NCBI RefSeq assembly: GCF_950023065.1
Contig: NC_088678.1
Coordinates: forward strand, 27,580,580-27,644,579
Origin: Planococcus citri
Taxonomy: Eukaryota > Arthropoda > Insecta > Hemiptera > Pseudococcidae
Direction of reading: 5' to 3'
DNA length: 64,000 bases
Shown here: piece after piece, positions 46,301 to 58,300 of the stretch
How the letters are laid out: every line of letters starts with the position of its first letter
How positions within the stretch are numbered: position 1 is the stretch's first letter
The notes under the pieces: model-generated
What the model saw: the letters and a program-made list of their open reading frames with translations, nothing else
What the model was told of the DNA's origin: nothing
The model's database searches: none
Position numbers and translations under genes: made by a program

Positions 46301-49300
46301 ACTCGACAATATTACATTCAACGATATCACTTTCTAAAGGTACACGTTTCAATAAATCTAGAATATAAAGCTTACCCTTACGAATAGCCATATAGATAAC
46401 ATTACCATCTTTATCTAGTATATCTGCTTTGGTCGCATAGAAAACAGTACGAAAACCTTTATCAGCCATCAGAGGAACAGATAGTAAATTATGACGGAAA
46501 GTTGGCACGTAACGAACGTTCTGTAGTATAACATGCTTCGTTTCAATTGTACCGATGCCGACAACTTTACTCTTCCCCTCGTTATCAGCTAAGGAAACTT
46601 CGGTTGGTTCTTTCAGATCGATGAGTTTCGTAAACAGAGATTTTTGCTTGCACATGTGATCTGTTGCTCCACTGTCTAACACGAAGATGATGGAATTCAA
46701 ATCTTGTTCAGCAACATTTACCTCACTTTGAACGTTTTCCATTTCCGAAGAAGAAGAAGATTCAACAATCCACGCGAACTGCTGAGATTGAGATTGTTTT
46801 GGCTGCACAACACACGAACTCGATTTCTTTGCTTTCTTTTCACAGTCTTTGGACATATGACCCTTTTCACCGCAAAAATTACAACAAAACGGAAACTTCT
46901 TTCTGGGCTTCTTCTTCTTGTTTTCGGATACAAATGCCGTCGTTTCGGGATTTTTACCTTCTCTTTTCTTAATATCGTAATCGAGAAGAACGCCACGTAG
47001 ACCCTCTAAGGTTAGGTTGCTACCCGGTTTCCCTATTTCACCAAACGTTGCAATTAAGCCATCGAATTCAGCTGGTAATGTAGCTATGAGTGTCGCTACC
47101 GCATCAAGTTCTTCATTGTTCATGTTTGCTTTCGCGGATCTTATCTCATTTAAAGTGGCTTCAAATTCGGATAAATGATCCTCCATAGACGACTTGCCAT
47201 CGTATTGCAGATTACTCATTTTACGTTTAGCATAAGCGAGCTGTAAGTACGACTTCCGTTCGAAATTTTTCAACAGTCCGTTCCAAATGTCACGTGCAAT
47301 TGTCTTATCTCGAGCATATGACAGATGCGTGTTGGCGAGTAGCTCTACGAGTATACGTACTGTTTCGTCGTTCTTGGAAATCCAATCATCTGTACGATCT
47401 TTAACTGCTGGTGGATTTGTGGTTACATACGTATCTAGCTTTTGAGCTTTAAGCTCCGCTAGCACCCTTAATTTCCAGCAAGAAAAATTCTTTCCATCGA
47501 ACTGCGCGATACGTGACACACGAACTGTATTATTTGAAGACATATTCAAAATATTACTTCCGAACGAAAAAATAATCACTTCCTTGGGCTGCTGGGCCCA
47601 TAACCATTGTTACTAGAACGAAGTGATATAACAATCGTTTTAATTACTTTATTAACGAGCGTCTCGAGAGCAAATATGTGTAACCAATCAGAAGCGAGTT
47701 AGTTTTTATCTGTTGTCTCTCTTTGTTCCGTTGTTTACGTTTTGGACTTGTATTTTATTTTATGATGGTGTATTCGTATTAATTCGTATATTTATTGTCA
47801 TACATGTGTATAAATCATCACATTACAAATAAAATAACAAATGAATCAATGTAACATAACTTTACTAAACCGTAAACGTTAAATATTATTAAACGATATC
47901 AAAGCTGTACGTACTTAACTAGTATCAATATCAAAATTCAAAACGTCGAATTCTCAATGAAGATGATCGTCACAACACAAACACTTAACGATCATCTTTA
48001 TCGAGAATTCGAAATGACACTTGTATTAATTAGCCATATCGTCACAAGCACATAACGATCATCTTTATTGAGAATTCGAACTACACGTTTTGAATTTTGA
48101 CACTAGTAGATACAGCTTTAATAATTATTCAAAATGATAGTAAAGTTATCTTACATTGATTCATTTATTATTCGTAATGTGATGATATGATACATTGTAT
48201 GACGAAAAAACGACGTTGGAAAACGTATTTCTATCTTTTTTTAAAGAAAAATATAGAAATATATACGAATACACCATCATAAAATAAAATACAAGTCCAA
48301 AACGTAAACAACGAAGGAAAGAGAGACAACAGATAAAAATGAACTCGCTTCTGATTGGTTACACATATTTGCTCTCGAGACGCTCGTCTTTATTAACACG
48401 AGAACAAATTATTTACATCATAACGAACTTATATTCGAAAAAGAACATCTAACGTACTACGAAAACGTGAACGTCAGTGTAACCAACTAAAACTAACTTA
48501 CAGTGTTACCATACAATTAACAGTACATATAAAGAGTCCATTGAGATTTTTATTTTTCATTTCAATTCGAAATGGTTGCAAAAACCATCATCAAAAATGT
48601 TGCAGATTCTCATTACGGAAAGTAAGTCATTTTTCAAATTTTTCCGAAATTCGACTGAAGCAAGCAAAAAATTATGGCCAAATGACCTCCATAAAATGTG
48701 AGAAAAATTTCAAATTTTTAGGTCCATGTTTAACGCTTTCCTAACTCGGCGCGAGAAGTCAAAGTTTTGAAAATTTGATTGTTTTTACATCTGATGTTTC
48801 GATTTTATTTTATTTTTTATTTATCATCATTCAAATAGCTCAAAGCTGATTTTTTTCAAGTTCAGGAGTTCTCGAAATATTAGTTTTTTCCTTTAATTAC
48901 ACCTAGATATGTTTTAATGAACATAAAAAGTCACCTGGACTGAAAAAAATAGAAAAAAATATGTTTTTCGATTCATATAAAAATATTCAAAGTTTAAGCT
49001 CTCACCGGTGAAGGAGGAGAGGCGGTCAAACTTACTCGTAGATCTAAAAACTTGACATTTTTCTTAGGTCTTGTGCAGGTCACTTGGCCATATTTATTTT
49101 TTTAAGTAGGTAAGCTTCATCGATCATCACATTAAAAAACTAAAATTATTGAAAACAGCTCACCAAAAGTTCAAAAACTACTTTCCTTCTGAAAATTTCA
49201 GAATGGCTGAAAAACAGTTTCTACAGCTCCATTTGAGGATCGAAATGGTCGATTTACCTCTCATAAAGCACCACTATCTGATAGAAAAAAACGAGAGAGG

Positions 49301-52300
49301 GAGGAAGAGGAGTATGAAAAAGATGAGGAAAAAGAGGAGGAGGAAGTGAGAAAAAATGTATTTTATATTCTATGAAAAATTTCCATTTTTTTCAAAAGAA
49401 ATTTCGCATATTTAGGTTTTTTGAAGGGTGAGAAGGGAGGAATGTGGGGTAAAAAATGTTGAAAATTTGTAAAAAAAAAAAAAATGAGAGGAGCTATGAT
49501 TGAAACTTTTTGAAATATTTTTCAAGTGTAATAGATTTTTTTTGAAGCTCAAAAGTCAGTGCCACATGCTCAAAAACAAAAGTGAATATAGATCGTGCTT
49601 AGACCTTTATTTGGCTTCTTTCAACTTTCAAGATCAGTATTTTTTTTAAACATGAAATTTTGAGCAATGTACTTCAAATTAAAAGACACGAAAATCATTA
49701 TTTTCAACCAAGGGCGTCTTATGTAGTCTTCTGAAAATTTCTTTGTAAATTTTTTGCTCCCCTTTCAAGCAGCTGGTTTTTATGAAAAAAAATCTCTGAC
49801 AATTTTAGCCGTTCAACTTTTCAAGTTGTATGTGCTGAGAAGCCTTTTAATCGGCAAGAAGTTTTCAAAAAAAATCACAAAAATGAAAAAAATCTAATTT
49901 ATTCGAAAACTTTTCATTTTCTCTTTTTCACGCCAGAATTTGTGTAAAATAGTTAATCTCCTTTTCAAGAAGAAACTCACTATTTTACCTCCAGTGTCCC
50001 CTTGTATAAAACCCCCAATATCGTATTTATTTTTTTAAATTTAAAAAAGGATTAAATCAGAGTCAATATTCTCTATGGTAGGTAGAGGTACCACGAACAA
50101 TGCTGCTTCGCTTGTATAGAGCCCACACAGAGAAAAAATTAAAAAAATAAAATAAAATATTGAAGCCTGTAAAAATTTGTTGAAAATTTATCATTTCTGA
50201 TTGAAACTGTTTCAAATAACCCTCTTCTCAGAAAAAATTTCCTCGGTCTCTATAAATCTTTGATTTAGGAAGGGGGTAACTAAAGGGGAAAAAGTGCTCG
50301 GGGGTCTGGAGTTTTTTTGAGAGATGATCATTTAATGAAATTCAGACTCAGAAATTGAAAGTTTTTCATTTTTTCTTACTTTTAGAGCTCTCATACTGAG
50401 TGATCAACACAGCATGAGAGACCGAAGGAGATTTCGTCAGGATTAACAGGTTCGTGTTAAAACACAAAAATGTCAACACATCAATTCTATCAAAATTTTG
50501 ACTTCTACCTACATTCAATAGGTGGATGAAAATTTTTTCAAAAAATTTGGGTACCTATAGTAGGTATTTTTCTTGTATTTTTTTCATTTTGAAATTTTCA
50601 AAAATTCGTGAAAAAATTTCAAGGGCACAACATTCTTGGAAATATTTTGATTTTTTTTTAAATAAACAGCTTCTAACTCCTATTAGTTCTACCAACTGGT
50701 TTAGAAAAATTGAAAATCGTGAAATTAAAAAAAATACCTACATCAGACAATTTTTAATCGCGAGTTTTTTGTGCTGGTAGAAGGAAGGAGGAAGAATCCA
50801 AGATAAATACACATCATTATCCAGATAATTAAAAATCATATTCATTAAAAAAATAGACAAATATTGCAACACTTCCCATACACGTGTAGAGTGCAGATAG
50901 GTAGACTAAAATACCTATTTGAAAAAAAAAGAATTTTCACAGTTCACACCAACATACTCATGCTCGATAAACGTATTGCAAATATCCACCATCGTTCTCT
51001 ACTCCAAGTCTTGCTGTTGCTTGATCCTTATATAATGTAGTTATAATGTTTTTCTAGTTCTCGTGTTATTTTTTTTTCACCTCGTAGCTTTTAAAAAAAG
51101 TAATTAGCGAGTGAACAAGAAACTTTGTTGCAGGCTGCTTCCCTTCTGTTCTCGATATTTTGCTACGATTAAGCACGAAAAATGTTTACTATACTTAAAA
51201 TTAAGTTTGTTGGCAAAATTTACTACCAAATTTTTGTGTTCAGTGATTTGGAATTTATTAATTGACGTCATAAAATGTCCCTTCCAAGTTCGATATTTCA
51301 TTAAAAAATTATTCAAGTTGTACCACGTCCCTATCAGATGAAACATTAAGCAAAGAAAATTTTTGATGGATTTCATAACAACAAAATGTGAATGTGAGAT
51401 ATTTCAAAACTATTTTGATTTCAAAATGGGATACGTAAAATCATCAAACGAAGTCATTAAACATGCTAATGAACATCACAATGGCTTAGGTCAAAGTCAA
51501 AACATCACAACTCACAAGCATGCCATAAAAAATAGTAAACAGTCTACTCTGTAGGTAACTATTAAGATAGGCAAAGTTTTCTACACGTCAATCACGTCAA
51601 GAAACATGCCAAATACCCGGAACTGAAAATGAACGCTAAAAAAATTCTTGTTAAAGCTACGTTCGCGATTCACCTGGTCAAAGGCTTTACTCTCGTTTAA
51701 AATCCGCCACACATACAAAAGAAATAAATCTCGCTTCTCATCCACTCTGACATTCTCACACAGCGAATATCCTCTGTAAAATCGAACGAAACAAGAACAA
51801 GCTTTCGATGGAAAAATAATTGCCGATCTCCTTAGAACCCCACAAACGTGTCAAAATAAAGCTCGTCACGTCGAGTCTCGGCTTGGCGAAAGCGAAAAAT
51901 TCAATACTTCCAGCGCTGAACGACGATAAAGAACGTCACCGCTGTAAACCCATTAGAGACGATGGATGGGGGGTGGCATGGCACATCATACTCGTAATGT
52001 ACAACACCATACACGATGGTACCGTATATACCTCTATACGAAGGTACTTTACATGGTACATAGTATATCAGAAAATCACGTACTATACTCGTACAAGCTC
52101 CAAGCAGGTAGCACGATAGCGTAAAATTGATACTCACTTATATCGCAATCAGGTTTCTCTGGTTTCCATCTGCCGCGTACACATTTGGCGGTATTATTCG
52201 TACCAATGTTAAGCTTATACCCTCGAGCACAAATAACACGTATCAGCGTACCGTGGTAATACGTTATGTTTGGATTTTTACCCACTTTGACAATTTCCAC

Positions 52301-55300
52301 GTGCAAATAAGGCTCATCCGAAAGCAACGGACAAGGAGCTGTAAAAATTGACGATGTATCATTTCACATTACCTACCTAGCTAGATTTGGTTACACGAAC
52401 GTACAAAAGCGTAGATTGCCGACGCGAATATTTACTTTTACGACGAAATTTTTTTTTGCCTTTACGTCCTTTTCTCGATTCCGTCGGCTCGATATCCGTT
52501 CTGTTCGCCATCAATTCCGGATCGTCGTAATCTTTCGTATCAATATCGTAATCCGAATCGAAACCTCGATTACGTGAACGCCCACCAATACCGGTATTCT
52601 TCTCTTTACCTTCTTTCGTCGATGTTTGAGTTTTCGTTCTCATCACCTAAAAACACACACGAGGTGAATTAGAATACAGAGAAACTGAATCACACGCGTT
52701 GACTGGAGCTGGAATTTGGTAATTTTGAAAATACATAATATGAGAAAACATGCGACGAAGAATAATATTTTCGTAATATCTACTTGGTGGTTGGTTGACA
52801 TGGTGGTTATCTATAGATACTCGTATAAAGCGAGAGGTATGCAGCACCGCATGCATCATTCCTCAGGTCTCGGGATCCGTGGTAGTGTGGTATTGGTAGG
52901 TACTTGAGGAGGTTCTCTTTCGAACTACTAAAAATTTAGAATATTGATATTACATTTACTTGGGAGTTTTGCCCAGATAAAGCTCGTCGGATTCTTTGCA
53001 CAGTCTGTGAAAAAGTCTCGTTCAGGAATTGCTGCAGTTCGTCTTCGTGTATCGATCTGGATACCTTGATGGATGGGTGTTTGCCGTGGATGCATCTGCA
53101 AAAATAAATAACACATTTAGATAGGTATACCTAGGTTAATTGAAAATCACCGCATGTCTAACAAAAGGCTGGTCAATTTTTCAAAAAATATTTCAAGTAA
53201 ATTTGCAACAAAAAAAATGAAGATTTAAATATTTTTTTATTTTTAAAAAGCATTCTCAGTGACACACAAACTGTATTTGAGACCAAATCACCACTTTTTT
53301 CAATTGCGATTAAGGCACAATTTGCCAAAATCTTTTGGTTCGTTTAGATCGAGGCAAACTTAATTTTTTTCAAAAATGGATTGTAGTGATAAAATGTCAT
53401 ATGAACGTTAAGCAGCATTGATGGGAACAAGTTCTGGGAAATGGTTCCTAAATTGATGAAGAGGCCCATGAATACAATTAATTTAAAGTAGAGATGGCTA
53501 AAATTTCATTCAGACCATCCTTTGAAGAATTTTTACAAAACTATGATGTATATTCAAAAATTACTCAAAATGACTCTCATTTGTTTTCTAATTTTTCTCG
53601 ATTTGATCAGATTTTAACTCTATTAAGCCAAGTTGAAATTTTCAAAATTTGACAAATTCAAAAAAAAATTGAATTCAGCCCATGAAATTTAACGTTGAGA
53701 CGATGTCTCATCAAACGAAACCTCAAATTGGTTGCTAGTAGATATTGAAAAAAAAAAATGAATTGCATTCTGAATCAGTACCTATGGTATCATTTAGTGC
53801 AAATTTAAAATTGCTTAAAAATCACATTTTTTTCAAGAGACAAAATCATTACGTAAACTAATAAACAAAAATACATACATATTTTTAAAAAAAATCAAAT
53901 TTCAAAATTAATTGTTCTCTTTGGATGTTTTTACGTCGCGTCATTTTTTCAAAGTTTCACATCCGTTTAAATTCAAATATAAGCAAGCAATGGTGAAAAA
54001 TTTATTTTGATAATCTTGCCAACCTGAATCACTGTAGGCATAATATATCCCCTTTTTGGATTTTTTAAAACCAAAAATAAGAAAAAAAATTGAAAAAAGT
54101 CGAAAGTGTTCGAATCAATCAATGTACTCGAATACACCTGATATTTTTGGAAAAGTTTTTGAGGTGCTTTTGAATTGAAAAAAGTACAACTAGATGAACT
54201 ATTGAGTTTTCAATCAGTCTGAGGGTAAGAAAATGCTAAATAAATAACCCCCTGTGCCAACTTGTCAGGAAACATTTTCAAAAAAAACCACACCTATTCG
54301 AAGTGTTTAATATTCCTGATTTGAACAAAGTCACGTTTTTTGGAATTGGAAAGAACATTATCTACGATACCAACCATAATCAGAAGTTCAGTAGCTCAAA
54401 TTGATTTTTCGATTCTTGGTGAATTAAATTCAAAACTGATTATTTTCAGTGATTTACACTTTTATGGTGAAAGTTATCGACCCATATAGGCATTTAGTAA
54501 AAATGATGATAAGTAGTGCTAAATCTAAAATAAACACCCCGAATCAAAATTTTACTATTTTCGATGATTTTAAGGGCTCTGGCATGATTTTCGATCTCTT
54601 CAAAATTTTTGGATTCTTCCAAAAGATACAGAAATAAATTTGGGTAACCAAAATTCGAGTTGTGGCTCATTCTCAACCTGCTTCACAAATTTATCCACGT
54701 TTTGTTAGATTTATTGCAGACTTACGCCTACCTATCGAGTGTTTTTTTTCAAACCATCACCTCGGTGAAAACACTCAAGAATATGCCTGTCATAAAATCC
54801 CCCTCGAAGTGTCCGCCTGAAAATGGACTCGACTTTGGATGAATCTGGAAATCAAGTCGAGAATAGGTAAGCCTGTACTCGATTTTCTGCGACCCAAATC
54901 AATTTCCGCACCTCTTGGAAAAACTAAAAAATTCTGGAGAAATCGAAAATCGCGCTGGATGCTCTAAAACAACCCAAAATAGTGAAATTTGGATCCAAAA
55001 TTTCCCAAAGTACAAGAAATTTTTGATTAAATTTTCTACCCGATCAATATGCTGATTAACCCTTAAAGGCCCAGGTGAATCCTGAAATGCGATGTAAAAA
55101 TGCTTTCGATATCTCGAATTAGATTAACACAAGTTTCACTTTGACTCACAGTTCGCCCCCCCCCCCCAGTTTCTTAAAACTATTTCGGAAATGATGTGCT
55201 TATTCATTTGATTATCCTCCAAATCCGAAAAAGCAAAAAATCGTTTTGGGTCAATTTTGGAACTGTATGATGTGGTTTCATTCGATGTACTTAATGAATG

Positions 55301-58300
55301 AGTGAAAGCATACTTTGGATAAACACTTCACCCCTTTTTGGGGAACATTTTTTGACAAAAGTTGGCACAAAATACGAGAACCAATGCTCTATCACAAAAA
55401 AAGTTGAGTTTTCAAAAAAAAATCTTATCGGAAAATGAAAATTTCAAAAAAGCTCAAATGTGACATTTTTGACAAAAAACACGAATACTTATTATGAGGA
55501 ATTTTTTGTAAAAAAATAGATCAAAAACATTGATCAGAAATATTGCTTAAACGCACTTTTTCAAAACAAATAAAATAAAAAATGAACTTAAAAAAAATAA
55601 AAATAAAAAACAAAATTGAAATTTTTTTCAAAGTGTTATTATTTAGAAAATTACGCTGGAAGCTCCAGAATAGTCCAAAATGGTAAAATTCTGATTCGAA
55701 AGACTGGTTTTAGGCAAAACCCAGCCGTTTGTGCAAATTTCAAAAATTTCTCAAAGAAGAGAAGTTATAAAGATTTAATATTTTTTGGATTTTCCCCCAG
55801 CCAAATAGATAAATTGTGCTGGTCAAAAAAACACAATTGAAATGTTCGCCTGGAAATTGGCTCAAATTCCGATAAACTAGTAAAACAGGTCAAGAATAAA
55901 CTACAACTCGATTTCAGCTATCTAAATTAATTCCATGCCTTCTAGAAAAATTTTAATATTCTGGAGAAATCGACTGGAGGGTCCAAAATGGCCGGAAACG
56001 GAAAAATTCGTTTCGGCAAAGTTGATTAAAAAATTGAAAAAAACGCATAAATCGTTAAAAATGGCTCAACTTTGAATTTTCGAAAATTTCTCAACAATTA
56101 AAAAAATCATTTTGGGTTTGAAATTTTGGTTACGTGGGGAGGGGGGGGGGTCAGAGTCCAGGCCATGCTCTTTTTAAAAATCGTGGTCACCTTCAAAACG
56201 AAGGCGGACGCCTAGAGTGGTTCCTATGAAGACCCTATAAGTACTACTCATGACTCTGCTTGAGCTGAAATTTGGGTCTCTAAAAGAGCATGTCATCCAC
56301 ATCTCAGAACCAAAATTTTAAATAGCCGAACGCCGAAGTTGATTTTTTGATTTTTGGCGAATTTTCAAAAATGGCAAGAATAAAAATTCCGAAATCGTCA
56401 ATTTTTTCCAGAGGTTCCAATCGCTCGAAAATTATGGAAATCGATTCGGGAGGTGAACTTTAGGGTATAGGATAACTTCGAAGTAATTTTTGAAAAAATT
56501 GACAATTCTGATTATTTTTTTTCAATCTGAGATTTTCAACTCGTAAAAAAGATATTTTTTCCATTCGTCACTTCGGGTTTGCAATTCACTTGCCATGCCC
56601 TAATCGATTCCGAATTCGATTTTATGACAGGATTGAATTTTCAGCTGCCGAAATCGATTATGCAACACGCCTTTTGGAGCAATTTGAAATAGCTGCAGTA
56701 AAATCAACGTTCGCTGGAGGCTTCAGATCGGCTCGAAATCAGTAGCAATCAGTTTGGGTGATTGACTTTGGGGTAAGAGGAGAAATTTACGCAAGTTGTA
56801 ACAACAATTTTCAATTTTGGAATTTTTTTCAAATCTTAGATTTTTAACTTGAAAAAAAATACTTCCTCTTTTCAAGCAGTCACTTCGGATTTGCGACTCA
56901 TCTGCTCCAATAGATTTTGAATATCGAACTTATGAAAAGTTTAAATTTTTAGCTGCCGAAGATCAGTACAACACCTTCTGGAGCGATTTGAAATTACTGA
57001 AAACGCCAACTACGAGTAATTTCAGGCCCAAGCACAGGGTGCTCACAAATTGAAAAACCGGTTTGGTCAAAAAAATTCAAACTGGTTTTTATTGGCGCAA
57101 TGTATTCTACACACTAAGGCGACAAAAATGTGATATGAATTTTTTGAAACCGGTTCATTAATTTGCAACCAGTTATCAAAAATTATCCAAAAATGGTAGA
57201 TAGAGAAAAAAGCTCAAAACAAAAGTTGTAGAGCGTGAAAAATTACATAATTCTGTCTAATCACATTTTGAAACCGGTTCATCGGTTCGCATTTAGCAAC
57301 CAGTTTTTGACAATCGCCTAAAAATTGGAGATAGAGAGCAAAGTTTGAAACATAAGTTGTATGTAGAGTATGACAAATTGAACTGTTTTCGCTAATCAGA
57401 TTTTGAAACCAGTTCATTAATTCGCAGCAAGCAGCCATCGAAAGTTCTCTGGTTGCAAATTAATGAACCGGTTTCAAAATCTAATCAGCGAAAATGGTTC
57501 AATTTTTCACGCTATACAGCTTTTGTTTCAAGTTTTTTCTCTATCTTTAATTTTTAGGTGATTGTCAAAAACTGGTTGCCAAATGCGAACCAATGAACCG
57601 GTTTCAAAATGTGATCGAACAGAATTGTATGTAATTTTTCACGGTCTACAACTTTTGTTTCAAGCTTTTTTCTAGATCTTAAATTTTTAGGTGATTGTCA
57701 AAAACTGGTTGCTAATATGCGAACCAATGAACCGGTTTCAAAATGTGATCGAACAGAATTGTGTAATTTTTCACGGCCTACAACTTTTGTTTCAAGCTTT
57801 TTTCTAGATCTTCGATTTTTAGGCTATTGTCAAAAACTGGTTGCTAAATGTGAACCAATGAACCGGTTTCAAAATGTGATTAGACAGAATTGTGTAATTT
57901 TTCACGCTCTACAACTTTTGTTTCAAGCTTTTTTCTCTATCTACAATTTTTGCGTATTTTTTGTCAACAGGTCGCAAATTAATGAACCGGTTTTTAAAAA
58001 ATCATATCACATTTTTGTCACCTTAGTGTGTGAAATACATTGCGCCAATCAAAACCAGTTTGAATTTGTGGGCACCCTGTGCTCGGGCCTGAAATTTTCA
58101 AGGTTTCGCTTTTGAAAGCCCTTATTTTTCCCTACTCAAAACCGCTTTATTCATCTCGCTAGCACTTTCCAATTAGAAATAAAAGCCACCGAGCACTACT
58201 TTTGTGTCATACTGTATAATAAATAATAATAATATAAGTATATCTAGGTATATCTAATCCGAATTTGAGCAAAACGAATAATTGACGCATATGAATAATT

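Larger units (their letters stand above)
43090..48522 (-). mobile_element. Ty1/Copia LTR retrotransposon
   Basis: The element is complete at both ends (LTRs TGTTACTAG...CAATTAACA, 5-base target duplication GTACA) and is transcribed leftward. Inside are a tRNA-type primer site, gag with CCHC knuckle, protease, integrase, reverse transcriptase, RNase H and a polypurine tract. The order with integrase before reverse transcriptase defines Copia. It is disabled by one in-frame TAG at the gag-pre-integrase/integrase border and by a 416-base insertion in RNase H. Its 5' LTR also carries a 733-base insertion. It lies in the intron between CCP exons 9 and 10, in the same orientation as the gene. Confidence 0.95.

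Noticed and set aside
46704..47000. A plus-strand open frame of 98 codons over the Copia gag
   Set aside because: Antisense shadow of the gag zinc-knuckle region.
57214..58115. Open frames with repeated A-K-C-E-P-M-N-R-F-Q-N-V motifs
   Set aside because: By-products of the 130-base repeat units of the inverted-repeat element.
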